Made by a program: the position numbers and the translations under genes. Below, in pieces: positions 23,630 to 32,539 of a stretch of DNA of 33,810 nucleotides (position 1 is its first letter; each line of letters begins with the position of its first letter). The DNA comes from PWND01 sp964601515 (GTDB lineage Bacteria; Bacteroidota; Bacteroidia; Bacteroidales; UBA7960). The notes under the pieces were generated by a model. That model was given only the letters and a program-made list of their open reading frames with translations. It did no database searches and was not told where the DNA came from. Location: NCBI GenBank assembly GCA_964601515.1, contig CAZRNU010000020.1:1-33810 (forward strand). The letters are read 5' to 3'.

Positions 23630-26266
23630 ATGAAAAAACTTTACTCTATTATTGTTTGTGCTGTTTTTATGCTTACAGCGTATGTTCAAGTGAGCTATTC
23701 TGCTCCTGCCTATCCTAATCCAATCGAGTTTAAACAACCTGATGGAAGTATTATTACAATTATTTTAAAGGGAGATGAGAAAGTTAAATGGGCTGAAACC
23801 CTTGATGGCTACACAATTTTAAACAATCGCGACGGATATTATGAATATGCTTATCATAATGACGAAGGCGATTTAGTTTTATCAGGCATTAAAGTTACTC
23901 AGGAATCTAAAAGAGATACTGCTACAAGAACATTCTTGCAAAATGTATCAAAAGGATTAACATTCAGCCAAGACCAAGTAGCACATATTAAGGCTGTTTG
24001 GGAAATAAACGATGTACAATCAAAAGCTTTTCCAACAACAGGGTCGCGCAAGCTGGTTTGTATTCTAATTGGATTTAAGGATAAAGCATTTACCAAAACA
24101 AGAACTGAGTTTGTTAACTTATTCAATCAAGTTGGCTACACAACAGGAGGAGCAACAGGCAGTGTTAAGGATTATTATTTAGAAAACTCTTACGGACAGT
24201 TTAATTTAACTGTTGACGTATTTGGCCCGTTTACTGCAAGCCAAAATATGTCTTATTATGGAGCAAACGACTCCTACGGAAATGATGTAAGACCAAGAGA
24301 GCTTGTAACTGAAGCTGTTAAACTTGCAGATTCTCAAGCTAATTATGCCAATTACGACAATGACAATGACGGAAAAGTTGATGCAGTATATATTATTTAT
24401 GCCGGATATGGAGAAGAAGCAGGAGGTGGAACAAACTGTATTTGGGCACATGCATGGAACATCAGCACAATTACACTTGACGGAAAACAAATCTCAAGCT
24501 ATTCTTGCTCTGCAGAATTAAGAGGAAATTCAGGAACTACACTTACTTCAATTGGTGTTATTTGCCATGAATTCGGGCATACTTTAGGAGCACCCGATTA
24601 TTACGACACAAATTACAGTACTGGAGGTCAATTCAACGGAACAGGCAACTGGGACTTAATGGCCGGAGGAAGCTGGAATAATAGTGGGTTAACCCCGGCT
24701 CATCATAATGCATTTACAAAAGTTTATATTTATAATTGGGCAACAGCCACAACTCTTTCCTCTGCTGCTAACGTAACAGTATTAAATTCAGTAGAGAATA
24801 AAAGCTTTTACAGAATTAACACAGCAACAAGTGGAGAATATTTCTTGCTTGAGAATAGAGAAAAGCATAAGTTTGATGCATATCTCCCGGGAAGTGGAAT
24901 GTTAATTTACCATGTTCATAGTGGAGTAATGACATCGGCAGCTTCAAATTCAATAAACAACACACACCCGCAAAGAATGTATCCAAAGTGTGCAAGTGCA
25001 ACTACAAATCCAAGCAGCACTCCTTCATCTTATGGAAGTATTAATTCAGCAGGTTGTCCTTACCCGGGCTCTGCAAATAAGACATCATTTACAGACACTA
25101 CAACCCCTCACAGCAAATCATGGGCGGGTGCCAACACAGGAAGACCAATTACAAACATTACACGAAATGCAACAAACAAAACTGTATCCTTTGCATTCAT
25201 GGGTGGTGGTTCAACTGTAACTGTTCCAACGGTAAGTACAACTGCAGCATCCGGCATAACTTCAAATTCAGCTACAAGTGGAGGAAACGTAACAGCAACC
25301 GGTGGAGCAACAGTAACTGAAAGAGGTATTGTATTTGCGACAACTCAAAACCCAACGATTGCAAACAGCAAAGTTGTTAGTGGGTCAGGAACAGGCACTT
25401 ATACTGCAAATATGAGCGGACTGGCAGCAAGTACAACTTATTATGTGAGAGCTTATGCAACTAACTCTGCAGGAACTGCTTATGGAAATCAGATTAGTTT
25501 TACAACTTTAGCGGGAACTGTTACATATTGCGCATCAAAAGGCAACAACTCCACATACGAGTGGATTGATTTAGTTCAATTTGCAGGTATAAACAGAACC
25601 TCCGGAAATGACAACGGGTATATTTATATTACCAGCCAAACAGCGTCTGTTGTAAGAGGCACTACTGTTCCTATTTACTTTAGCGCCGGTTTCCAAAGTA
25701 CAGCATATACAGAATTTTGGTCAATTTGGATCGACTTCAACAGAAACGGAACTTTTGAAGATACTGAAAGAGTGGTTCATGGCTCATCTTCAAGCTCGGG
25801 AACTTTAACAGCAAATGTTGCAATTCCATCAACTGCTCAACTCGGACAAACAAGAATGCGTGTTAGCATGAAATACAATGCTGCGCAAACAGCTTGTGAA
25901 TCATTTGCATACGGAGAAGTTGAAGACTATATTGTAAACATTGCATCAAGCAAGGACGAAATAACCGACCAAAGAATTGCGATGAATGATGTTAATATTC
26001 TATTTGCAAAACAACTGGATGAAAGTCCTGTAACTCCATATACAGTTTATCCAAATCCTGCAACCGACAGAATTACTGTTGATCTTAATGGAATACAAGG
26101 AAATGTTACTTTAAAAATCTATAATGTAATTGGCATGTTGGTTTATCAGGAGATAATTGACGAATCCGGCACTACAATAGACATCAGTTCGCTAAATAAA
26201 GGAATTTACTTTATATACCTAGATGAAGAAAAGGAGCCGATTGTTAAGAAGTTTATTAAACAATAA
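23630..26266 (+). CDS. Secreted M6-family metalloprotease with FnIII, GEVED and T9SS type A domains
   Basis: 878 aa. The signal peptide ends near SYSA (21-25), followed by a propeptide-like region. The protease domain (about 135-525) has the zinc motif HEFGHTLGAPD (313-323) and an acidic NYDNDNDGKVDAVY segment (241-254) that may bind calcium. A fibronectin type III-like domain spans about 532-627 (ends YYVRAYATNSAGTAYGNQIS). A GEVED domain spans about 633-773, with WSIWIDFNRNGTFED and GEVEDY (762-767). The type A T9SS signal begins near YPNPATDRI (807) and runs to the end. It is probably a surface or secreted peptidase for scavenging or matrix processing. It has its own promoter and a bidirectional terminator. 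Confidence 0.92.
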   Translation: MKKLYSIIVCAVFMLTAYVQVSYSAPAYPNPIEFKQPDGSIITIILKGDEKVKWAETLDGYTILNNRDGYYEYAYHNDEGDLVLSGIKVTQESKRDTATRTFLQNVSKGLTFSQDQVAHIKAVWEINDVQSKAFPTTGSRKLVCILIGFKDKAFTKTRTEFVNLFNQVGYTTGGATGSVKDYYLENSYGQFNLTVDVFGPFTASQNMSYYGANDSYGNDVRPRELVTEAVKLADSQANYANYDNDNDGKVDAVYIIYAGYGEEAGGGTNCIWAHAWNISTITLDGKQISSYSCSAELRGNSGTTLTSIGVICHEFGHTLGAPDYYDTNYSTGGQFNGTGNWDLMAGGSWNNSGLTPAHHNAFTKVYIYNWATATTLSSAANVTVLNSVENKSFYRINTATSGEYFLLENREKHKFDAYLPGSGMLIYHVHSGVMTSAASNSINNTHPQRMYPKCASATTNPSSTPSSYGSINSAGCPYPGSANKTSFTDTTTPHSKSWAGANTGRPITNITRNATNKTVSFAFMGGGSTVTVPTVSTTAASGITSNSATSGGNVTATGGATVTERGIVFATTQNPTIANSKVVSGSGTGTYTANMSGLAASTTYYVRAYATNSAGTAYGNQISFTTLAGTVTYCASKGNNSTYEWIDLVQFAGINRTSGNDNGYIYITSQTASVVRGTTVPIYFSAGFQSTAYTEFWSIWIDFNRNGTFEDTERVVHGSSSSSGTLTANVAIPSTAQLGQTRMRVSMKYNAAQTACESFAYGEVEDYIVNIASSKDEITDQRIAMNDVNILFAKQLDESPVTPYTVYPNPATDRITVDLNGIQGNVTLKIYNVIGMLVYQEIIDESGTTIDISSLNKGIYFIYLDEEKEPIVKKFIKQ

Positions 26267-26284
26267 AGAAAAGCAAGTAAAAAA

Positions 26285-26316
26285 AGAGGCTTCCAATCTG
26301 GAGCCTCTTTTTTTTA
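26285..26316. terminator. Bidirectional intrinsic terminator between convergent genes
   Basis: The stem is AGAGGCT (26285-26291) with AGCCTCT (26302-26308), extended by CCA/TGG with one bulged T. It is flanked by A5 on the left and T8 on the right, so it works on either strand. The T-tract contains the minus-strand TAA stop of the AraC gene (26314-26316). Confidence 0.85.
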
Positions 26317-27489
26317 AACTATAGAGCTGTTATCATTACTAATTTTTTGAGCAATTATTTCTTTATACTCTTGAGGGCTAATTCCTTCTATCTGTTTAAA
26401 GACTCTTGAAAAAGTACTATATGAATTAAAACCTGATTTTGCTGCTACATATTCAAGAGATGCATAAGTGTTTTTCTTAATCTCTGCATATAATAAAGCT
26501 TTTGCTTCACTAAGTCTGTAGGTGTTTATCATAGTTCTGAAATTAACCCCAAAGTCTTTATTAATGAGCTGAGATAGATAAGTGCGATTAGTATTAAAAT
26601 GCAGACACAGATCATATAGGCTATAATCAGGATTCAGATATGGTTTTTGTCTAATAAGATAATTTTTAATCTCATCAGAAGAAACTATATTTGATTTAGA
26701 TTCCTCGTCTTCATATATTTCTGAAAATGGTTCATACAATTGCTTTTGAGTGAAGCTAAAGTAACCCAAAGCAAAAAAGAAAGCCGCAAATATAAAATAT
26801 GAAACACCTATCAATAATGGATGACTGGCAACATATTCATTGCTAAAAACTTGAATTATCAGATGGAAACAGAACAGAAAAAGATATAAAATCACAACAG
26901 ATTTAATCCATTTGATATCTGAACTATGTTCATTAGAAAATAAATCCTTACTTTTTTTTATGTGATTTTTATAGTCTTGATATATAAACCAAGTATAAAT
27001 GCCACTTGTTATCAAGTATGCAATCTTTCCGACACTGTAGATATACCAACCAACTTTAAACTTAATACCCTCAACAAAATCGCCATATATGTGGCGGCTA
27101 ATAAACTGATACATCTCCTCTTTATCCATCCAGAAATACAACAAGCCAACCATAGTAATTCCCATAAATAGCGGAAAAACAAAATGCAGCAAGTAACTGA
27201 GTTTAAAATCCGGTGAATTTTTGGTTAATGTATGAACAAACAAATAAAACAAAGGCCACAAGCACAACACTGCAAAAGATTGTATAGGGAAAAGGTAAGA
27301 ATAAAATCCAAAATGTCCATGAAATTTGGCATATACCATCAGATATACAAAAGAAGCTACAGATAATAACAGCAAAACATAAGTATGAGATGTAAACTTT
27401 CTGTAATACTTAAAAAACAATGCAATAGCCCAAAAAAAACAAGCATACATTGTAGCTAAAACACTAAAAGTTTTAAAATAATCAAGCAT
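26314..27489 (-). CDS. Membrane-anchored AraC-family transcriptional regulator
   Basis: 391 aa. The N-terminal ~240 residues hold about seven hydrophobic helices (FSVLATMYACFFWAIALFF, YVLLLLSVASFVYLMVY and others), followed by a short acidic linker and an AraC HTH domain of about 100 residues at the C-terminus (DLCLHFNTNRTYLSQLINKD, AAKSGFNSYSTFSRVFKQ, GISPQEYK). The first possible codon in frame is a TTG at 27510, but I choose the ATG at 27489, which opens directly into the first helix. The arrangement suggests a membrane sensor that binds DNA from the membrane; the signal is unknown. It lies 24 bases downstream of the response-regulator gene. Confidence 0.85.
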   Translation of the reverse strand: MLDYFKTFSVLATMYACFFWAIALFFKYYRKFTSHTYVLLLLSVASFVYLMVYAKFHGHFGFYSYLFPIQSFAVLCLWPLFYLFVHTLTKNSPDFKLSYLLHFVFPLFMGITMVGLLYFWMDKEEMYQFISRHIYGDFVEGIKFKVGWYIYSVGKIAYLITSGIYTWFIYQDYKNHIKKSKDLFSNEHSSDIKWIKSVVILYLFLFCFHLIIQVFSNEYVASHPLLIGVSYFIFAAFFFALGYFSFTQKQLYEPFSEIYEDEESKSNIVSSDEIKNYLIRQKPYLNPDYSLYDLCLHFNTNRTYLSQLINKDFGVNFRTMINTYRLSEAKALLYAEIKKNTYASLEYVAAKSGFNSYSTFSRVFKQIEGISPQEYKEIIAQKISNDNSSIV

Positions 27490-27513
27490 AATGAAAGTAA
27501 TAAGGAGCAAAAT

Positions 27514-28158
27514 TTATATTGTTACAATATTATGTTTTATAGCATAAATAACAAGCTCAGCGGTGCTAAAAAGCTTAAGTTTTTTCATAATATTGGCTTT
27601 ATGAGCTTCAACAGTTCTAACGCTAATTTTGAAGTGCTCGGCAATTTGCTGATTTGTAAGTCCCTTAGTTAAGGTAACTAAAATTTCTTTTTCTCTAGCT
27701 GTAAGCCTTACTCCATTGCTGTTTTTACTTTTATTTTTTAAATAATTATCAATTAATGCATCTGAAACTATACCCTTGCTATAATGCTCACCTTTATTTA
27801 CAGAATGAATAGCTTCAATTAATTGTTTAGGTTTAAAGTTTTTAGGAACATATCCCATAGCGCCGGCTTCAAACCCCTTTACAATAGTTTCACTATCTGT
27901 AATTGATGAATGTAAAATAATTTTGGTTTTAGGCTTTTTCTTAAGCATAGAAACCATTAATTCGATGCCGTCCATATCCGGCAGGGCAATATCAATTATT
28001 ACAACCTCGGGGCTAAGTTGACTAAAAAGGTCTAATGATTCTTTGCCAGTTCGGGCAAAACCAGCCAAAACTATATCAGACTCCTTGGAAAACAACTGTT
28101 TTACAGCCATACAGATTAAGTCATGGTCGTCAACAACCAATACATTAATTTTCTTCAT
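27514..28158 (-). CDS. NarL/FixJ-type response regulator
   Basis: 214 aa. The receiver domain has the acidic pair D10-D11 (VVDDHD), phospho-acceptor D56 (VVIIDIALPDMDG) and the Lys of GYVPKN. The C-terminal LuxR HTH reads LTAREKEILVTLTKGLTNQQ and AEHFKISVRTVEAHKANIMK. The open frame extends upstream to a TTG at 28209, but the -7 promoter box lies at 28207-28214, inside that extension. The ATG at 28158 is therefore the real start and gives the usual MKKINVLVVDD opening. No histidine kinase gene is nearby; the kinase is probably encoded elsewhere. It is co-directional with the membrane AraC gene. Confidence 0.9.
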   Translation of the reverse strand: MKKINVLVVDDHDLICMAVKQLFSKESDIVLAGFARTGKESLDLFSQLSPEVVIIDIALPDMDGIELMVSMLKKKPKTKIILHSSITDSETIVKGFEAGAMGYVPKNFKPKQLIEAIHSVNKGEHYSKGIVSDALIDNYLKNKSKNSNGVRLTAREKEILVTLTKGLTNQQIAEHFKISVRTVEAHKANIMKKLKLFSTAELVIYAIKHNIVTI

Positions 28159-28206
28159 TTTAATATTATTAGATGATTCAACAGAGTTAAATCGGACTTT
28201 AACAGA

Positions 28207-28240
28207 CAAATGTAAGCATTTTAAACAAAAAACGGTTCAA
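28207..28240 (-). promoter_or_regulatory. Promoter for the response regulator-AraC pair
   Basis: On the minus strand, TACATTTG (28207-28214) matches TAnnTTTG exactly. A TTG (28238-28240) lies 23 bases further upstream, slightly more than the ideal 20. It sits about 50 bases ahead of the ATG at 28158 and decides the start of that gene. Confidence 0.5.
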
Positions 28241-28277
28241 AAAAATATCATATCTACACATTTAATCTATGAAAATG

Positions 28278-29525
28278 TTATTCATATCTTAAAGATTCGA
28301 TTGGATCAAGCTTGGCAGCCTTCATTGCAGGGTATAATCCGGCGATTAACCCAACGGCAAAACATAAAACAACGCCTGTTAATATCCACTTCCATGGAAT
28401 AATAAATGGACTATCTACTAATAATGAAATTAGATTTCCGACTAAAATTCCGGCTATAATTCCGAGCACTCCCCCCAATTGGCAGATTAATATCGCTTCA
28501 ACAAGAAATTGTTGCCTTATTCTTCTTCTAGTTGCCCCCAGGGCTTTCCGGATGCCAATCTCCTGAGTGCGTTCAGTAACAGAAACCATCATTATATTCA
28601 TTAGGCCGATCGCTGCACCTATAAGCGTAATAATTCCAATTACGGCAGCGGCCATAGTAACCAGGGCAAGATTTTCAATTAGCATTTGAGCAATATTATC
28701 ACTCCTGGAAATATCAAAATTGTTTTTTTCGCTTGCGGGCACTTTTCTTATCACTCTGAATAGACCTGTTGCTTCACTGATGGCAGTTTCTAAATCCTTA
28801 ACGTTATTTGTACTAACATTAATTCCATAATTTGTAATCGGATAACTAACGTATTTGCGCAAAGTTTGTAGTGGCACTATCAAATCTTGATCTCCTGAAA
28901 AGCCCATACTGCTTCCTTTTTCCTTCATTACACCTATAAGTTGTAATCTAATTTTGCCAACATGAATAAATTTATTAATAGGGTCTATGTTTTCATTTTT
29001 AAATAATTGTGAATAAAGTTTTGCTCCAATAATGGCAACATTTTCACCATACTGAAGATCTTTTTCTGAGAAGTTGCGACCTTTATCAAGTTCATATCCG
29101 GCTGTAACCATATAGTTTTCATCACTGCCAATAATTGCTATATTAGGATTTGTTTCTTGAGATTGGTATCTAACCACTGCCATCCCTCCTCCTCTTGCTG
29201 AAATTGAAACATGCCCGGGAAACTCAAATCTTTCTTTAAATTGAGCAGCTTCAAGAAGGCTGATATTTCTATAAGACTCCGGCCTAGTGCTTGAGCCACC
29301 CATTTGCACTTGCATGCCTCTGCTTCTAATAGAAAAGCTATTAGCCCCCAAGCGTGAAAAATTTTCGGTAATAGAGCCTTTTATCGACTCAATAGCAGTT
29401 AGAATGCCCACAAGAGCCATTATTCCAAATGCAATAATTAAAACTGTCAGCATTGTACGAAGCATGTGACTTCGTATTGATATCATTGATATCTTAATAT
29501 TTTCAATTGTAATTGATTTTTGCAT
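28278..29525 (-). CDS. MacB/FtsX-type ABC transporter permease
   Basis: 415 aa with the family layout. TM1 is at about residues 22-45, then a ~235-residue periplasmic domain (about 50-280), then TM2 (285-309), TM3 (343-369) and TM4 (379-400). The cytoplasmic coupling motif ERTQEIGIRKALGATRR (318-334) and the C-terminal MKAAKLDPIESLRYE are diagnostic. Such permeases work by mechanotransmission with a LolD/MacB-type ATPase, moving lipoproteins, peptides or drugs across the envelope. No ATPase gene is adjacent, so the partner must be encoded elsewhere. It is last in the minus-strand run, 13 bases after upp. Confidence 0.9.
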   Translation of the reverse strand: MQKSITIENIKISMISIRSHMLRTMLTVLIIAFGIMALVGILTAIESIKGSITENFSRLGANSFSIRSRGMQVQMGGSSTRPESYRNISLLEAAQFKERFEFPGHVSISARGGGMAVVRYQSQETNPNIAIIGSDENYMVTAGYELDKGRNFSEKDLQYGENVAIIGAKLYSQLFKNENIDPINKFIHVGKIRLQLIGVMKEKGSSMGFSGDQDLIVPLQTLRKYVSYPITNYGINVSTNNVKDLETAISEATGLFRVIRKVPASEKNNFDISRSDNIAQMLIENLALVTMAAAVIGIITLIGAAIGLMNIMMVSVTERTQEIGIRKALGATRRRIRQQFLVEAILICQLGGVLGIIAGILVGNLISLLVDSPFIIPWKWILTGVVLCFAVGLIAGLYPAMKAAKLDPIESLRYE

Positions 29526-29538
29526 CTGAAATTGCTAT

Positions 29539-30186
29539 CTATTTAATTCCAAAAGCCAGATCTCCGGCATCTCCTAAACCCGGAACTATGTAGGCTTTAG
29601 CAGTAAGTTCATCATCTACAACGCCTAACCAAAGAGTATAATCCTTTGTTGGCAAGTTTTTTTTGAGATATTCTATACCCTGAACTGAGGCAAGAACTGA
29701 AACTATATGAGTATGTTTTGGCCGTCCCTTTCCTAATAATTCTTTGAATGTAAGCACCATAGAGGCTCCTGTTGCAAGCATAGGGTCAGACAGAATTAAT
29801 ATTTTATCATCTAACGGTGGGCATGAAGCATATTCAACCTGAATTGTAAACTTATTATCTTTGTGATGCTTCCTATATGCTGAAATAAAAGCGTTTTGGG
29901 CATTGTCAAAAACATTAAGAATACCTTGATGCAGAGGAAGTCCGGCTCTTAGTATAGTTGCAATTACCGGTTGCTCTTTTAAAACACAGCACTCCGCCGT
30001 CCCTAATGGAGTGGTTGTTTCTGTATTTTTATATTCAAGCTCCTTGCTTATTTCGTATGCAAATATCTCTCCCATTCTTTCCATATTTCTCCTAAACCTC
30101 ATGCTATCTTGCTGGATATTTACATCTCTAACTTCTCTTATATAATGATTAAGAATTGAATTCTTCTTGCCCAGAACATTAATCAT
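29539..30186 (-). CDS. upp: Uracil phosphoribosyltransferase
   Basis: Salvage enzyme that joins uracil and PRPP to give UMP. Length is 215 aa from the ATG at 30186. An ORF extends 41 codons further upstream, but that part overlaps the previous gene and does not resemble the family, so the start at MINVLGKKNS is preferred. The PRPP-binding loop is SDPMLATGAS (133-142). The uracil-binding tail is VPGLGDAGDLAFG (201-213). The usual GDAGDR Arg is Leu here, a change I associate with some Bacteroidota UPRTs. TILRAGLPLHQG (78-89) is the conserved central motif. Homo-oligomeric and cytoplasmic. Confidence 0.94.
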   Translation of the reverse strand: MINVLGKKNSILNHYIREVRDVNIQQDSMRFRRNMERMGEIFAYEISKELEYKNTETTTPLGTAECCVLKEQPVIATILRAGLPLHQGILNVFDNAQNAFISAYRKHHKDNKFTIQVEYASCPPLDDKILILSDPMLATGASMVLTFKELLGKGRPKHTHIVSVLASVQGIEYLKKNLPTKDYTLWLGVVDDELTAKAYIVPGLGDAGDLAFGIK

Positions 30187-30214
30187 AGTTTTCTTTTTTA
30201 GTTGGTAATGAATT

Positions 30215-31102
30215 TTATAACAATGATTTTTTGACTTGTAAAAATAAACATTCTTTTGCTCCAAAACCATTATAAAAACGAGCAATATTTTCATCCATAC
30301 TTCCTTCAAAATCTAAAACCAATTCATTCTGTTGATATTGTTTTATAATATAATCAACAATGCCAAACATTGCACCGTTTTCTTTTGACTGCTCAGTAGC
30401 CCCGGAAAAGATTAAAATTATTCTTTTGCCATGTATAAAAAAGACCACACCGGCACAAAAGTTATTATTTATATCATATGCTTTAATTGTTTTTGCAATC
30501 CCTCTACTTACACATTCGAAAATAAGTCTTTTTAAAATCCTATAGTGTTCTTCGGTAATATGCGGATATTGCTTCCCCTTGTTTTTTCTAAATGCTGATA
30601 TAATGTCATCAGGATTTGAATCTTCCCTGTAAAACAACTCACTTTTCTCTGCCTTTTTAACATTCCTATCATGATTCTTTTTATATCCGCTTCTAATAAT
30701 TTCATATGGCATTATAAGATCAAGAAGAAACGTCTTTCTGTATGACTTTTTATAACTACTCCCTGTGTATTGATTATATTGATTTAATGCAATATCTATA
30801 AAAATGAATTTTTTCGGGATAGACTCTAAAAATCTATTTAAATCCTTTGCTTCCGCTAGATCTCTATAGAAAACCCCTAGTTGTTGAGCAAAGAATGGTT
30901 GATAAGCCTTATGTATTAAACTAACATTTTTAAAAGGCAATGGCATAACTCTTTTATAATCATCTTCAACTAGAGCATCCCATTTGCCGGCAACTATATC
31001 AAGATACCAGGAATACGCATATATTAAGCCATTGATACTCTGGCTAATACAATCGTCCCATTTACGATAATCAATATCTTTTTGTTTAATGTACTTAATC
31101 AT
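30215..31102 (-). CDS. FemAB/GNAT-like acyltransferase
   Basis: 295 aa. The chain has two parts with GNAT-like character: an N-terminal half with YAYSWYLDIVAGKWDALV, a middle motif AFRKNKGKQYPHITEEHYRI, and a C-terminal half with ALVFFIHG-like strands (CAGVVFFIHGKRIILIFSGA) and DFEGSMDENIARFYNGFGA. These resemble FemAB/BioF2-like acetyltransferases, which transfer amino acids or acyl groups to cell-wall or lipid-linked precursors. The substrate is not known. Its start overlaps the deacetylase-like gene by 8 bases, so the two are likely co-translated and may act on the same polymer. upp follows after 28 bases. Confidence 0.75.
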   Translation of the reverse strand: MIKYIKQKDIDYRKWDDCISQSINGLIYAYSWYLDIVAGKWDALVEDDYKRVMPLPFKNVSLIHKAYQPFFAQQLGVFYRDLAEAKDLNRFLESIPKKFIFIDIALNQYNQYTGSSYKKSYRKTFLLDLIMPYEIIRSGYKKNHDRNVKKAEKSELFYREDSNPDDIISAFRKNKGKQYPHITEEHYRILKRLIFECVSRGIAKTIKAYDINNNFCAGVVFFIHGKRIILIFSGATEQSKENGAMFGIVDYIIKQYQQNELVLDFEGSMDENIARFYNGFGAKECLFLQVKKSLL

Positions 31103-32417
31103 AACTTTTCATTGAAGCATTTGCGAGCATTGATTCATATACTTTTCTCCATCCTGCCCAAATTCCTCTTTCGGAAAGCGAATCATTATGCCATACACTT
31201 ACAAAATTTCCATTAACACTTTTGACTATGTTTATCAAATCACTTAATTTTTTTTCAGCTGCATCTGCAGAAAGCTTCATATATTTATTAAGCGTCATAT
31301 CCATTGCAGTAAATGGATGAATTTTAAGCTTGGTGATTTGTTCACCTTCCAGGTCGTAAAAGTAATAAGGGCTACAAATACTCGCTCTAAATCCGGTATG
31401 AGTTGCATAACCCATAGTATAATCATTATAAACATTATTTTCAAGAAGCAATTTATAAGTTAAAGGGAAGCTTAACCTTATAAAATGTAATCTGCATCGG
31501 ATTATGGGCTGATTAGCTATTTTTGCAAATCGACTTACCTCCATTGATAATCGCCTGGGATTATTATAACTTGCATAAGATGGATGCAGGCCTATTAGAG
31601 CATAGTCATCTGTTTTCTTAACAATCGATTCAAAGCTTCTGCTAAATACATAAATGTTTTTATCGAAAGGGCCATAATCACCTGCGAGGAAAAAATAAAT
31701 AGGTTTTAAGTTGTACTTTTTCTGAAGATAAATTTGATAATCGAAAGTATCAAATGGGTCTGGCTTATTCCCTCTAAGCACATTAAGTCTTTCAAAAAAA
31801 ACATCAAAATTTAAGGAGAAAAGACTTCTTATGGATGCTGCTAAGCTTCTGAAAAACCCCTTTCCTTTATAGGCATAAGCATTATCAATATCGTAAGTAG
31901 GTAAAAATTTGAAAGAAGAAACTGCAGGCTTATCAACCTTGTTTTTTTTAGAAATTTCTCCAACAAGCATTTCTGCATAAATGTTTACTACCGGCACCTC
32001 AAGAAATCCATTCTGAAAAGCAAGACTTTGATCAGCCTCGAAGCGGCCATGGGCATCGCCTTTATATGGCAAATATTCTTCGTATCTGGAGACAAAATAA
32101 AAACTCGCAGCAAAAAGATCAAATCCAAAACTGCAATGATTAGAAGGGCTAACAAAAATTAGGGGAATTTGGTTTACAAACTTCACATCAGGTTTAAAGA
32201 ATTTAATTCCTTTTTGATTTAACAAACCATTAGAATAAATAAATATTTCTTCAGCGGTAATTGGCGTTTGCGAATAGTTGATTTTCGGGCCGACAAAGTT
32301 CAGAAAGTCGTTTTGATTATCAGTAATCTCAACTGAAATACTGCACAAGCCATCTAATAGTAAAGATGCAGTATATTTTAAGCGGTTTGTAATTTTTGGG
32401 CTATAAATAAGAATCAT
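31095..32417 (-). CDS. Polysaccharide deacetylase-like protein
   Basis: 440 aa without a signal peptide. The N-terminal ~160 residues match the DUF7033-type domain that precedes carbohydrate esterase-like domains in Bacteroidota. The C-terminal part has CE4-like motifs: TYDIDNAY with D176 and D178, GLHPSY with H278, DYTMGYATHTGFRAS (332-346) and VSVWHND (407-412). CE4 enzymes remove acetyl groups from glycans through a metal-bound water. Its location before a FemAB-like gene suggests work on an envelope or exported glycan, which is inference. A 17-base hairpin sits nine bases upstream of the ATG. Confidence 0.8.
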   Translation of the reverse strand: MILIYSPKITNRLKYTASLLLDGLCSISVEITDNQNDFLNFVGPKINYSQTPITAEEIFIYSNGLLNQKGIKFFKPDVKFVNQIPLIFVSPSNHCSFGFDLFAASFYFVSRYEEYLPYKGDAHGRFEADQSLAFQNGFLEVPVVNIYAEMLVGEISKKNKVDKPAVSSFKFLPTYDIDNAYAYKGKGFFRSLAASIRSLFSLNFDVFFERLNVLRGNKPDPFDTFDYQIYLQKKYNLKPIYFFLAGDYGPFDKNIYVFSRSFESIVKKTDDYALIGLHPSYASYNNPRRLSMEVSRFAKIANQPIIRCRLHFIRLSFPLTYKLLLENNVYNDYTMGYATHTGFRASICSPYYFYDLEGEQITKLKIHPFTAMDMTLNKYMKLSADAAEKKLSDLINIVKSVNGNFVSVWHNDSLSERGIWAGWRKVYESMLANASMKSYD

Positions 32418-32425
32418 AAGAAGCT

Positions 32426-32442
32426 ACACTTTCCGAAAGTGT
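32426..32442. repeat. Perfect hairpin just upstream of the deacetylase-like gene
   Basis: ACACTTT (32426-32432) and AAAGTGT (32436-32442) form a perfect 7-bp stem with a CCG loop. It lies nine bases from the minus-strand ATG at 32417, so it could occlude the start region of the mRNA or serve as an operator. No promoter box is clear in the 122-base gap to radC. Confidence 0.5.
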
Positions 32443-32539
32443 AAATATATACTATAAATTGCTAATATGCCAAATGATTTTGCAAAAAGTACATGAACAT
32501 TATATATTTACAAAATTCCGGTGTTCTATTTTAAATCAG

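Noticed and set aside
23485..23718. 77-codon ORF ahead of the M6 gene
   Set aside because: It overlaps the signal-peptide region of the metalloprotease in another frame. Its composition (Asn, Ser, Tyr and Cys rich) does not look like a protein, and no conserved motif is seen.
27490..27510. Upstream TTG start for the AraC gene
   Set aside because: The extra seven codons read MLLITFI and the ATG at 27489 opens cleanly into the first helix.
28159..28209. N-terminal extension of the response regulator
   Set aside because: The 17 extra codons start at a TTG lying inside the promoter -7 box, and the receiver domain fold begins at the ATG at 28158.
30187..30309. 41-codon extension of upp
   Set aside because: It overlaps the end of the FemAB-like gene and does not resemble the UPRT family, which starts at the ATG at 30186.
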